From the NCBI GenBank assembly GCA_945861615.1, contig CAMAVH010000012.1:1-37411 (forward strand): a stretch of 37,411 nt of DNA. The letters are read 5' to 3'. How positions within the stretch are numbered: the stretch's first letter is position 1; each line of letters begins with the position of its first letter. Below, piece by piece: positions 9,972 to 17,580 of this stretch. The notes under the pieces are model-generated. The model was not told where the DNA came from. It did not search any database and worked only from the letters and a program-made list of their open reading frames with translations. Position numbers and translations under genes: made by a program. This DNA is from Rhizobium sp. Q54 (GTDB lineage: Bacteria > Pseudomonadota > Alphaproteobacteria > SMXQ01).

Positions 9972-10074
9972 GGGACGGCAAATTTCGCTGAAAAATCAAA
10001 GGGTGGACGCGGAAAGCCTGCATAGGGGCCGCACTGTTCTCTATCGGCGGCGGCGCGTCAACCGCGCAGAACGC

Positions 10075-11049
10075 CTAGCCGAGCTTGAAGCCCGGGGCGG
10101 CGAAACGGGCCGCATCGGCGAGCACGGCACGGGCCTCGGCGGAGTCTTTCTGCATCTGGGCGATCAGCGGCTCGATGCCATCGAATTTGCGCTCCTCGCG
10201 CAGATATTCGATCAGGGCGACGCGCAGATGTTTGCCGTAGAGATCGCCGGAAAAGTCGAACAAATGCGCCTCGAAGCGCAAATCCCGGCCGGCGAAAGTC
10301 GGGCGCCAGCCGAGCGAGGCGACGCCGTCGCGCCACACCGTCTGTGCGCCCTCGTCGATGCCGGCGCGAATGGCGTAGATGCCGGCCTTGGGGCGCTGAT
10401 AATCGCCGAGCGGCAGATTGGCGGTGGGAAAACCGAGGGTGCGGCCGACGGCATCGCCATGCTCGACACGGCCGCCGATCTCCCAATAGCGGCCGAGCAG
10501 CTTGGCGGCCTCGGCCGGCTTGCCCTCGATCAGCAATTGGCGGATGCGGCGGGAGGCGATCACCGTGCCGTCGGGCTCGCGCTGGGTGAAGACGCGGGTG
10601 ATCTGGAAATCGAAGCGCCGCGCCAGCTCGCGCAGCAGTTGCACGTCGCCGGCGCGCTTATGGCCGAAGACGAAGTCCTCGCCGACGACGACATGACTGA
10701 CGCCGAAGCCGCTGACCAGAATGTCGATGACGAAATTCTCCGCCGGAATCTCGGCGAAGGCCTTGTGGAACTGCATGACGTAAAGGCAATCGACGCCGAG
10801 CAGCTCCATCTGATGAGCCTTGGTGCGCAGCGAACTAAGCCGGAATGGCGGCGCGTCGGGCTGGAAGATGCGTTTGGGATGCGGCTCGAACGTGAGAACG
10901 CCAAGCGGCTTGCCGGTGGCGCGGGCGATATCGCCGGCCGCACCGATGACAATGCGATGGCCACGATGCACGCCGTCGAAATTGCCGATAGCGACGACGG
11001 CGCCGGTGGCGTCGGGCGGCAAACCGTCATAATGGCGAAACAGGCGCAT
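10075..11049 (-). CDS. ribF: Bifunctional riboflavin kinase / FAD synthetase
   Basis: Makes FMN from riboflavin and FAD from FMN. The 324-residue protein has the N-terminal nucleotidyltransferase domain (AIGNFDGVHRGH at about residue 20, like the HxGH loop of this superfamily; TFEPHPKRIF) and the C-terminal kinase domain with GRTLGFPTANL and the closing region RVALIEYLREERKF. Both activities therefore look intact. It lies 103 bases upstream of ileS on the same strand, a common arrangement in proteobacteria (ribF-ileS-lspA). Confidence 0.96.
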   Translation of the reverse strand: MRLFRHYDGLPPDATGAVVAIGNFDGVHRGHRIVIGAAGDIARATGKPLGVLTFEPHPKRIFQPDAPPFRLSSLRTKAHQMELLGVDCLYVMQFHKAFAEIPAENFVIDILVSGFGVSHVVVGEDFVFGHKRAGDVQLLRELARRFDFQITRVFTQREPDGTVIASRRIRQLLIEGKPAEAAKLLGRYWEIGGRVEHGDAVGRTLGFPTANLPLGDYQRPKAGIYAIRAGIDEGAQTVWRDGVASLGWRPTFAGRDLRFEAHLFDFSGDLYGKHLRVALIEYLREERKFDGIEPLIAQMQKDSAEARAVLADAARFAAPGFKLG

Positions 11050-11155
11050 CGGCGAACACTAGCGGTTATCGAACGGCGGCGGCGTCGGCAAATGACGCGC
11101 CGCCGTTATAACCTGGAAACGTCTGAATGTATTGAGGAATTCGGCTTGCTGCGGC

Positions 11156-11650
11156 TCAAGCGAAAGATTGCGCCTGCGGCAGCGGCGCGGGCGCCTGCTC
11201 GGCTTTCGACGGAACCATCATCATGGCGGTCCCTTCCAGCACGATCTTGTCGCCGACGTAGCACTTGGTGAGAAGCACGGCGCGCTTCTTTTCCGCGATC
11301 ACTTCGCTGACCGTCACTTCGGTGCGGACGGTATCGCCGATGCGCACCGGGGCCTTAAAGCGCAGATCCTGGCTCATGTAGATGCAGCCATAGCCCGGCA
11401 GCTTGGTGCCGAGCGCGGTGGAGATGAAGGCGGCGCTCAGCATGCCGTGGGCGATCTGGCCTTTGAACATGGTCTTGGCGGCAAAAGCGGCGTCCAGATG
11501 CACGGGGTTGTTGTCGCCCGACAGCTTGGCGAAGGCGATGATATCCGCCTCGCTGACGGTGCGGACATATTCGGCGCTCATGCCGACGCTCAATTCCTCG
11601 ATCGCATATCCCTGGTAGGCGCTTTCGGTGGCGAGAGTGGTCGCGGCCAT
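11156..11650 (-). CDS. MaoC-like (R)-specific enoyl-CoA hydratase
   Basis: 164-residue hot-dog-fold hydratase. The (R)-hydratase motif is plain: SGDNNPVHLDAAFAAKT followed by FKGQIAHGML, with the catalytic Asp and His inside it. Proteins of this type (PhaJ, MaoC) hydrate trans-2-enoyl-CoA to (R)-3-hydroxyacyl-CoA, feeding polyhydroxyalkanoate synthesis or acting in a degradation pathway. The ATG at 11650 has an AAGGAGA site, leaving no doubt about the start. A pair of 13-base direct repeats lies 60-95 bases upstream. The neighbouring SDR 11877-12620 on the same strand could act on the hydroxyacyl product, but 226 bases separate them. Confidence 0.85.
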   Translation of the reverse strand: MAATTLATESAYQGYAIEELSVGMSAEYVRTVSEADIIAFAKLSGDNNPVHLDAAFAAKTMFKGQIAHGMLSAAFISTALGTKLPGYGCIYMSQDLRFKAPVRIGDTVRTEVTVSEVIAEKKRAVLLTKCYVGDKIVLEGTAMMMVPSKAEQAPAPLPQAQSFA

Positions 11651-11709
11651 GGTCTTCTCCTTGCTCGGGCCGGCCCGAAATCGGGGCCGATCGGGGTGCC
11701 GCCAGGGTC

Positions 11710-11743
11710 ATGCTGCGGCGCACAAAATTTATGCTGCGGCGCA
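11710..11743. repeat. Direct repeat pair, operator-like, upstream of the MaoC gene
   Basis: The 13-mer ATGCTGCGGCGCA occurs at 11710-11722 and again, perfectly, at 11731-11743, separated by an AT-rich 8-base spacer. The 21-base period equals two helical turns, so both copies face the same side of the DNA, as expected for a regulator-binding site. It lies 60-93 bases before the MaoC start. Confidence 0.6.
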
Positions 11744-11749
11744 ATATAC

Positions 11750-11781
11750 CCCGCCGACAGGGCGGGCATCAAGAGCCCGCC
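11750..11781. other. Three-arm alternative hairpin region
   Basis: CCCGCC (11750-11755), GGCGGGC (11761-11767) and GCCCGCC (11775-11781) can form two mutually exclusive stems that share the middle arm. No T-run follows on either strand, so it is not a standard terminator. Confidence 0.35.
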
Positions 11782-11842
11782 ATGCCAGGGTTCATAAGGC
11801 TCAAAGATTAAGAAACCTGCCGAGAGCCATCCGCCGCACTGC

Positions 11843-11861
11843 GGTAGATGGTGAATCTACC
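11843..11861. other. Perfect 7-bp hairpin after the SDR stop
   Basis: GGTAGAT (11843-11849) and ATCTACC (11855-11861) form a perfect stem with a five-base loop, 16 bases past the stop codon of the minus-strand SDR gene. It lacks a T-run. It may be a 3' stabiliser, a factor-dependent end or an operator. Confidence 0.35.
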
Positions 11862-11876
11862 AGCGATTCAAGACGC

Positions 11877-12620
11877 TTATTCCATCATCACGGAATAACC
11901 GCCATCGACGAAGAGAAGGTCGCCAACGATGAAGTCCGAATCGTCCGACACCAGGAACAGCACCGCTTTGGCCAGATCGATGGGTTCGCCGTTGCGCCCG
12001 CGCAGGTTGGTGACCGGCCGGGTTGGGTCGAACGTGTCCTTGCCGACCGGCGAGCCGATCTTGTTGGGAATGACGCCGTTGACGCGGATGTTATGCGGCG
12101 CGAGCTGCATCGCCATGGAGCGGGTCAGGTTGGCGACGCCGCCCTTGGCCGAGGTATAGGCGATAGCGCGCGGCCGGCCGCGAAAACCCGAGGTCGAGCC
12201 GACATTGACGATTTTGCCGCCGTTACCCGCTTTGACCATGGCTTGCGCCACATGTTTGCCGACCAGGAACGGCCCGGTGAGCGTCACGGCGATGGTCTTG
12301 TCCCATTCGGCCTTGGTGATTTCGAAGATCGTCTTGTTGTCGGAATAGGCCGCGTTGTTGACCAGGATGTCGATGCGGCCCCATTTGGCCGTCACGTCCG
12401 CCACCAGCTTTTCGACCGCGGCTTCGTCCGACACGTCGGCGACGAAGCCGCCCGCGTCGCCGCCCGCCGCCCGGATGTCGGCGGCAACCTTGTCGGCCCG
12501 CCCCCGGTCCATGTCGACCACGGCGATGCGGGCGCCCTCGGCGGCCAGCAACTTCGCCGTCTCCTCGCCGATATTGCGTCCGGCGCCGGTGATGACGGCG
12601 ACCTGATCCTTGAGCTTCAC
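11877..12620 (-). CDS. SDR family NAD(P)-dependent oxidoreductase
   Basis: Classical short-chain dehydrogenase, 247 residues. Rossmann motif TGAGRNIGEE near the start, NNAAYS, the catalytic Ser in VNVGSTSGFRG, and YTSAKGG with the Tyr and Lys. The C-terminus closes with FIVGDLLFVDGGYSVM, typical of the FabG-like branch. I chose the GTG at 12620 because GGAGG sits five bases upstream and the next residues (KLKDQVAVITGAG) are the usual family start; the open frame extends to 12686 but without a ribosome site. The substrate is not predictable; a 3-hydroxyacyl or hydroxy-acid compound is plausible given the MaoC neighbour. Confidence 0.85.
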   Translation of the reverse strand: MKLKDQVAVITGAGRNIGEETAKLLAAEGARIAVVDMDRGRADKVAADIRAAGGDAGGFVADVSDEAAVEKLVADVTAKWGRIDILVNNAAYSDNKTIFEITKAEWDKTIAVTLTGPFLVGKHVAQAMVKAGNGGKIVNVGSTSGFRGRPRAIAYTSAKGGVANLTRSMAMQLAPHNIRVNGVIPNKIGSPVGKDTFDPTRPVTNLRGRNGEPIDLAKAVLFLVSDDSDFIVGDLLFVDGGYSVMME

Positions 12621-12788
12621 GACTGCCTCCTGCGATACTGTTTTTCTGTCGGCCGGCATTGAACCAGCCGGGCCCCCTTGGCGCAACTAGGCCGGCGCTA
12701 CGCGGCTTAGTGGTTTTTTAACAAGGCTGCGTTAAATGAAACGGTGGGGCAGAATGCTTTGTCCCTCGCACCCCACGGAGAGCAGGCC

Positions 12789-13010
12789 ATGGCCTTCGGC
12801 GCCGCCAAGATCCCTAAGATTCGCGAACATGCGGAGCTGACGCTCAGCGATGGCACCCATCTCGTCGGCCATGTCTTCATCGATGCGACTTCGCGCATCC
12901 AAGACCTGCTCAACGCCACGCCGCGCTTCTTTCCCTTCATCGACGACAAGAACCAGATCCACCTGATCAACAAGGATTGGGTGATGATGCTCAGGCCTTA
13001 TGACAAATAG
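12789..13010 (+). CDS. Small conserved hypothetical protein (DUF6812-like)
   Basis: 73-residue soluble protein. The start at 12789 (MAFGAAKIPKIREHAEL) has a GGAG site 11 bases upstream. The sequence alternates short strands: LTLSDGTHLVGHVFID, then RIQDLLNATPRFFPFID and NQIHLINKDWVMML. The pattern (DG..L.G.V, D.LN....F, hydrophobic strand ending in a positively charged tail) resembles small beta-barrel proteins grouped as DUF6812; this assignment is from memory and tentative. It is divergent from the SDR gene and precedes the decarboxylase-like gene by about 110 bases. No function can be proposed. Confidence 0.65.
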   Translation: MAFGAAKIPKIREHAELTLSDGTHLVGHVFIDATSRIQDLLNATPRFFPFIDDKNQIHLINKDWVMMLRPYDK

Positions 13011-13119
13011 ACCGGGCGAAAATAGACCTCCAGCGGATAAGGCGCGCGGTTGACGCCCGCCGCCGCCTAGACCACAGTTCCCCATAAGGCCGCATCAAGC
13101 GGCTTAAGGGAGAGCCGTC

Positions 13120-14100
13120 TTGTCCGACCTCACGCTGAGCATCGCGCTCGAACGCTACGACCGTCATTTCCCCTTTTTCGACGGCACGGTGAAGCCGCCG
13201 CCGGGGCTGCAGCTGAAGGTGCTCCAGGTCGGCCAGACCGCCGACTTGCGCGACGGCAACAACCGCCATGAGCGCATGATTCACGACAGCGCCTTCGACA
13301 TCTGCGAATTTTCCATGTCGACCTATCTGATGGCGAAGAACCGCGGCGTACCGCTGACCGCCGTGCCGGTCTTCCCGCGCCGCCTGTTCAGCGCCAGCCA
13401 GATGTTCGTCCATCGCGATTCGCCCCTTTGGGAGCCGAAGGATCTGATCGGCAAGAAGGTCGGCATCAGTTCGTTTCAAACGACGCTATCGCTGCTCGCC
13501 AAGGGCGATTTGAAGTTCGAGTACGGCGTACCTTGGGAGAAGATCCACTGGTTCACCACGACCGGCGAGAAGGTGAAATTCACCCCCAAGCCCGGCGTAC
13601 AGATCACCACCCTGCCCGCCGACACCGACCTCGGCGCGGAATTGGCGAAAGGCACCATCGACGCCTTCTTCCTGCCGCACCCGCCCCATTCTGTGATGTC
13701 GGGCCATGTCCCGGCCCGCCGCCTGTTCAAGGATACACGCGCCGAGGAGCTCCGCTATTTCCGCAAGACCGGTTATTTCCCGATCATGCATGTGCTGGCC
13801 TTCCGCGAAGATCTGAACGAGCGTCATCCCTGGCTCGCCGATGCGCTAATGGCCTGCTACGGCCAGGCCAAGGAGATTTCGGCGTCCTATTACGAAGACC
13901 CGAACTTCTCGCGGCTTCTCTGGGGCCGTCATGATTTCGAGGACGAGCGCGCGACGCTCGCCGCCGACCCATGGCCGATCGGCTTTAAAGCCAACCGGGG
14001 TAATCTCGTGCGCTTTATCGAATACTCGCACGATCAAGGGCTTATCAGCGAAGCCTACCCGCCCGAGCGGCTCTTCGCGGCGCAAAGCCTCAGCAGCTGA
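13120..14100 (+). CDS. 4,5-dihydroxyphthalate decarboxylase-like protein (PBP-II fold)
   Basis: 326-residue protein without signal peptide. It follows the 4,5-dihydroxyphthalate decarboxylase pattern along its whole length: IALERYDRHFPFFDGTVKPP at the start, FDICEFSMSTYLMAKNRG, PVFPRRLFSASQMFVH, DLIGKKVGISSFQTT, and FRKTGYFPIMHVLAF. The family has a periplasmic-binding-protein-II fold reused as an enzyme, and the missing signal peptide favours a cytoplasmic enzyme over a transport receptor. The TTG start at 13120 follows AAGGGAGAG. Family members are often annotated as ABC substrate-binding proteins, so the true role and substrate stay open. Confidence 0.7.
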   Translation: MSDLTLSIALERYDRHFPFFDGTVKPPPGLQLKVLQVGQTADLRDGNNRHERMIHDSAFDICEFSMSTYLMAKNRGVPLTAVPVFPRRLFSASQMFVHRDSPLWEPKDLIGKKVGISSFQTTLSLLAKGDLKFEYGVPWEKIHWFTTTGEKVKFTPKPGVQITTLPADTDLGAELAKGTIDAFFLPHPPHSVMSGHVPARRLFKDTRAEELRYFRKTGYFPIMHVLAFREDLNERHPWLADALMACYGQAKEISASYYEDPNFSRLLWGRHDFEDERATLAADPWPIGFKANRGNLVRFIEYSHDQGLISEAYPPERLFAAQSLSS

Positions 14101-14115
14101 GGGCCGTCGTCCCCG

Positions 14116-14952
14116 CTAGGCGCGCGGGCCGTCGACCGTTTTCGTCTCCAGCGTCTTGTGCGCGATGTAGCCGCCGTCGATCAGCAGGTCGGATGCGGTC
14201 ATGAAGGACGATTCGTCCGAGGCGAGGAACAGCGCGCCATAGGCGACCTCCTCGACCTTGCCCGGCCGGCCGAGCAGATACATCGGCCCGCGCGCCTTGC
14301 GCGCAGCCGCCAGATCGCCGTTGTAGCGCCAGAGCGCGCGCGGCGTGTCGATGGCGCCGGGCGACAAAGAATTGACGCGGATATTCTCCGCCGCATGATC
14401 GATCGCCATGGCCTTGGTCAACATGATGAGGCCCGCTTTGCTGCTGCAATAGGGCGAGCGCTTGGGCACCGCGAGCTGACCGAGCTGCGAGGCGATATTG
14501 ACGATGCTGCCGCCGCCGGCCTTGCGCATCTCCGGTATCGTGTGTTTGCACATCAGGAAGGGGCCCGACAGGTTCACCGCGAAAGCCTTGTTCCAATCTT
14601 CGAACGCCAAATCGACCACCGTGCCGTCCGGAATCACCGCCGCCGCGACATTCACCAAAATCCGGATGTTGCCGTAGGTTTCCGCCGCCAGCTTAACGGC
14701 GCGGGCGCAATCTTCCGGCTTGGAGACATCGGTGACACAAGGCGTCGCCCGGCCGCCGGCCTTGACGATCGCCGCCGCCGTGTCCGCGGCCTTGCCCGGA
14801 TCGACGTCGCAGACCAGCAGATTTGCGCCCTCCATGGCGTAGAGCCTGGCAATGGCACCGCCGATGGCGCCGCCTCCGCCGGTGACGAGGGCTGTGCGGC
14901 CTTTGAGCTTGCCGGTCGGCACATGCTGTTCCAACGGCTGCGCTTCGATCAT
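14116..14952 (-). CDS. SDR family oxidoreductase
   Basis: 278-residue classical short-chain dehydrogenase. Cofactor motif TGGGGAIGGAIARLYA (about residues 25-40) followed by an Asp at the end of the second strand (LLVCDVD), which favours NAD(H). NVAAAV stands in for the usual NNAG, the catalytic Ser is in VNIASQLGQLA and the YCSSKAG segment gives Tyr and Lys. The end of the protein has SDLLIDGGYIAH. The ATG at 14952 follows AGGAG. It converges on the decarboxylase-like gene with a 15-base gap and is divergent from the hydroxyacid dehydrogenase. The substrate is unknown. Confidence 0.88.
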   Translation of the reverse strand: MIEAQPLEQHVPTGKLKGRTALVTGGGGAIGGAIARLYAMEGANLLVCDVDPGKAADTAAAIVKAGGRATPCVTDVSKPEDCARAVKLAAETYGNIRILVNVAAAVIPDGTVVDLAFEDWNKAFAVNLSGPFLMCKHTIPEMRKAGGGSIVNIASQLGQLAVPKRSPYCSSKAGLIMLTKAMAIDHAAENIRVNSLSPGAIDTPRALWRYNGDLAAARKARGPMYLLGRPGKVEEVAYGALFLASDESSFMTASDLLIDGGYIAHKTLETKTVDGPRA

Positions 14953-15096
14953 GGGGCGGCTCCTCTAAAAGAGTGGCGGTCGATGCCGCAGCATAGGCGG
15001 TCCCGGGCGGCTTGTGCGAGCCCGCGTTCCTGGTTAGCGTTCAAGAAATCCGCGCGTCATGCCGCCTGCTGAAACTGTCCATAGGGAGAAACGGTC

Positions 15097-16062
15097 GTGA
15101 AGCTGATGTTCTTTCCGACGAAATACGGCCGCCTGATCGAGCGGATCGAACAGGCCTTTCCCGAGGTGGAAATCCTGCGCGTCGACAAGCCGGAAGACAT
15201 CGCCGCGAACCTCAAGGACGTCGAGGTCATGGTCACGTCCAACCGAATCTATTCGTCCGCCGTCGGCCGCGACATCTGCACCCACGGCACCGCGCTGCGC
15301 TGGATGCAATTCACCACCTCGGGCATCGACAACGCGCTCAAGGGCGGCGTGCCGCAGGGCATCCCGGTGACCAACGGCGGCGGCATGCACGCCCATAGCG
15401 TCGCCGCCCATGGCATGACCCTGCTCCTTGCCGTCATGCGGCGCCTCAACGATTGCATGGCCGCACGCCCGCAGCGCCGCTGGATTCGCGACGAGATCCA
15501 TACCTCGCTCAGCACGACGCGGGGCAAGACCCTGGCCCTGATCGGCCTCGGCGCAATCGGCCGGGACATCGCCCGCAAGGCCAAGGCCTTCGACATGAAG
15601 GTGATCGCCATAAGCCGCCAGGCGAACGCAGCCAACGTCGACGAGATCCGACCGCGCGAACAACTGCATGCCACGCTCGGCGAAGCCGATGTCGTCATAG
15701 TGGCCACCGCCCACGATGCGACGACCCATCATATGATCGATGCGAAGGCCTTCGCCGCCATGAAGCCCGGCGCGATTCTGGTCAATATCGCGCGCGGCGC
15801 CCTCGTCGACGAGCGGGCGCTGATCGACGCCCTGCAAACGGGGCCGCTCGCCGCCGCGGGGATCGACGTGACGGAAGCGGAGCCGTTGCCGGCCGACAGC
15901 CCGCTATGGGACATGAAGAACGTCGTGCTGACGCCGCATATCGCCGGCGCCGGCGCCGACAACAATGACGCCTTGTTCGATGTCGTCAGCCACAACCTGA
16001 AGCTGTTCCTCGCCGGCAAGCCGTTCGACCGCGTCGTTCACGGCCCGAACATCGGCGACTAA
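15097..16062 (+). CDS. D-2-hydroxyacid dehydrogenase (NAD-binding)
   Basis: 321-residue member of the D-isomer-specific 2-hydroxyacid dehydrogenase family, reducing 2-keto acids or oxidising D-2-hydroxy acids. The Rossmann motif is GLGAIGRDIA. The catalytic triad can be placed: Arg233 in NIARGALVDE, Glu262 in DVTEAEPLP and His281 in LTPHIAGAG. The N-terminal domain carries TSNRIYSSAVG and TTSGIDNALKGG, and VTNGGGMHAHSVAAH leads into the dimer helix. The GTG start at 15097 has AGGGAG upstream. It may work with the flanking SDR and decarboxylase-like genes, but is transcribed separately from them. Confidence 0.88.
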   Translation: MKLMFFPTKYGRLIERIEQAFPEVEILRVDKPEDIAANLKDVEVMVTSNRIYSSAVGRDICTHGTALRWMQFTTSGIDNALKGGVPQGIPVTNGGGMHAHSVAAHGMTLLLAVMRRLNDCMAARPQRRWIRDEIHTSLSTTRGKTLALIGLGAIGRDIARKAKAFDMKVIAISRQANAANVDEIRPREQLHATLGEADVVIVATAHDATTHHMIDAKAFAAMKPGAILVNIARGALVDERALIDALQTGPLAAAGIDVTEAEPLPADSPLWDMKNVVLTPHIAGAGADNNDALFDVVSHNLKLFLAGKPFDRVVHGPNIGD

Positions 16063-16080
16063 TCACTCAGAGCCTACCAA

Positions 16081-16146
16081 GCAGCGGTCATTCCACGCCC
16101 GACCGCGCAGCGGTCATTCGACGCCCGACCGCGCAGCGGTCATTCG
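16081..16146. repeat. 26-bp tandem repeat at the 3' end of the M29-like gene
   Basis: The unit beginning GCAGCGGTCATTC and ending GCCCGACCGC occurs at 16081-16106 and 16107-16132 with one mismatch, and its first 17 bases recur at 16133-16149, where they run into the last codons and stop of the minus-strand gene. The array fills nearly all of the short gap between two convergent genes. Confidence 0.8.
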
Positions 16147-17327
16147 ACGAAGGCTTCGAGCAGTTCGACCGGATCGCCGTATTTACTCGCCATCTCGACG
16201 ACCTGAGGGGCGCGCAATGCCATGAGAAAGCCGTTGTCGATCATCGTGCGGTTGCCGACCTTCACGGTGCTGTCCATCGTCACCAAGTCCATATGCTTGG
16301 GCGGCTCTTCCCAATTGGGCATGACGCGGCGGATGTAATTGCTCGGCGTCGCGTAATTGATGCCCCAATGGAGCGCCCCGGCGGCGTTCGAGCCGGCCGG
16401 ATAGATCGCATAGCGCGGCGCCTTCGGATTATGGCCGCAACCCAGTTCGGTGACTTTGCCGCCGACGATCATGTCGCGCAGGATGTCAGCCTCGCGCGAT
16501 TTGCCGTGGACCTTCATCACCTCGGTGTCTTTCCACTCGATGCCGATCTTCTCCTCGAACGGCTTGGGGAAGCCGATGGCCCATTGCGGATAGAGAATCC
16601 CCTCCATCTTGGCCACCGCGCCCGGCACGCGCTTGAAGGTCTCGCGGTCATAGATGTTCGGCCCGTGCGACGGCAGGTAATGCACGTAGCAGCCGGGCTC
16701 GTCGGCCATGGTCTTGCCGCGCCAGCGATTGCCGCTGAGCAGATTGTCGGTCATCTCGGCGGTGAAATGGATCGTCACGTCCGAGCCGCGCGCGTCGCTG
16801 AAATGCATGTCGAAGTCGGTGCCGCGCGGATAGGTCGCGGCATTGGCCCGCGTGATTTCGCCGACCAGCTCGACGGGAAAGCGCGCCTGCGGCGTCTGCA
16901 GCACGTCGAGATTGCGGAAATAGGTGATCTTCACCCAGCGCTGGCCCTTCTCTTTGCGCAGCTTCATGAACAGCGGCGCGTTGACCGAGGCGTACCAGCT
17001 GCCGATGACGAAAGTCGCGTCTTCGACCAGCGCGCGCGCCTCGTCCGGACAATCGGTCAGCTGCGTCGTCGGCGCCATGAATTCGCGGGTCTGCACGCCT
17101 CGCCCGCGGGCGATCCCGGCGATGGCATCGACCACGCGGCGATCGAGCAACGGATCGGTGAGGAAGAGGACTTTGTCATCCGGGCGGATGGCAAAGACCT
17201 TCATCATGTTATCGATCGCCTGGAAATAATTGCGCAGTGCGGTCTGCGGCAGGATGCGATCGGACGGCATGGCTTTGGCGGTCTTGCCGGCGAGAATGTC
17301 GGCGATGGTCGGTCCATGATGGGTCAT
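16140..17327 (-). CDS. M29 aminopeptidase / NicX-like putative metalloenzyme, copy 1
   Basis: 395-residue protein with no signal peptide. The start at 17327 (MTHHGPTIADILAGK) has AGGGAG seven bases upstream and matches the start of its paralogue at 22066-23259. I relate it to the M29 aminopeptidase fold, which also includes NicX 2,5-dihydroxypyridine dioxygenase. Possible metal ligands are Glu294 in TELGCGHNP, His320 in GALHWG, and the HxD pair His345/Asp347 in KHMDLV; all four are kept in the paralogue. In NicX an HxD pair and one further His bind Fe(II); here the position of that His appears to be a Glu, as in aminopeptidases. The assignment rests on motifs recalled from memory. It is divergent from a TctC receptor gene, suggesting joint function on an imported acid. 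Confidence 0.6.
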   Translation of the reverse strand: MTHHGPTIADILAGKTAKAMPSDRILPQTALRNYFQAIDNMMKVFAIRPDDKVLFLTDPLLDRRVVDAIAGIARGRGVQTREFMAPTTQLTDCPDEARALVEDATFVIGSWYASVNAPLFMKLRKEKGQRWVKITYFRNLDVLQTPQARFPVELVGEITRANAATYPRGTDFDMHFSDARGSDVTIHFTAEMTDNLLSGNRWRGKTMADEPGCYVHYLPSHGPNIYDRETFKRVPGAVAKMEGILYPQWAIGFPKPFEEKIGIEWKDTEVMKVHGKSREADILRDMIVGGKVTELGCGHNPKAPRYAIYPAGSNAAGALHWGINYATPSNYIRRVMPNWEEPPKHMDLVTMDSTVKVGNRTMIDNGFLMALRAPQVVEMASKYGDPVELLEAFVE

Positions 17328-17476
17328 GGCAAAACTCCCTGTGCCTGCGCGCCGGTTTCGACGCAATTGTTACGGCCATTGTCCGTAGCCGACGCATCGA
17401 TGTCCAGCAGGCCCATGAGAATCCTACAAAAACCCGTTCGACGGCGTGAATGCGTCACATCGACTGCCGTTAAGGT

Positions 17477-17506
17477 TTGACAGGCCGCCCCCCAGCAGGC
17501 CTAGAG
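17477..17506 (+). promoter_or_regulatory. Putative sigma-70-type promoter for the TctC receptor gene
   Basis: TTGACA at 17477-17482 is a perfect -35 hexamer; 18 bases later CTAGAG (17501-17506) is a weak -10. It lies about 75 bases upstream of the ATG at 17581 in the divergent region shared with the M29-like gene. Confidence 0.35.
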
Positions 17507-17580
17507 TTTCGCCAAGCGCAACAAGCGCGATGCGGCGCCCCTATAAAATCAAGGGCCCGCTCACAACTGGGAGCCTTGCC

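Noticed and set aside
8928-11271. Long plus-strand open frames over ileS and ribF
   Set aside because: Antisense shadows with skewed composition; both minus-strand genes carry catalytic motifs.
13120-14100. ABC transporter periplasmic binding protein
   Set aside because: The fold matches, but there is no signal peptide and the motifs fit dihydroxyphthalate decarboxylase relatives better.
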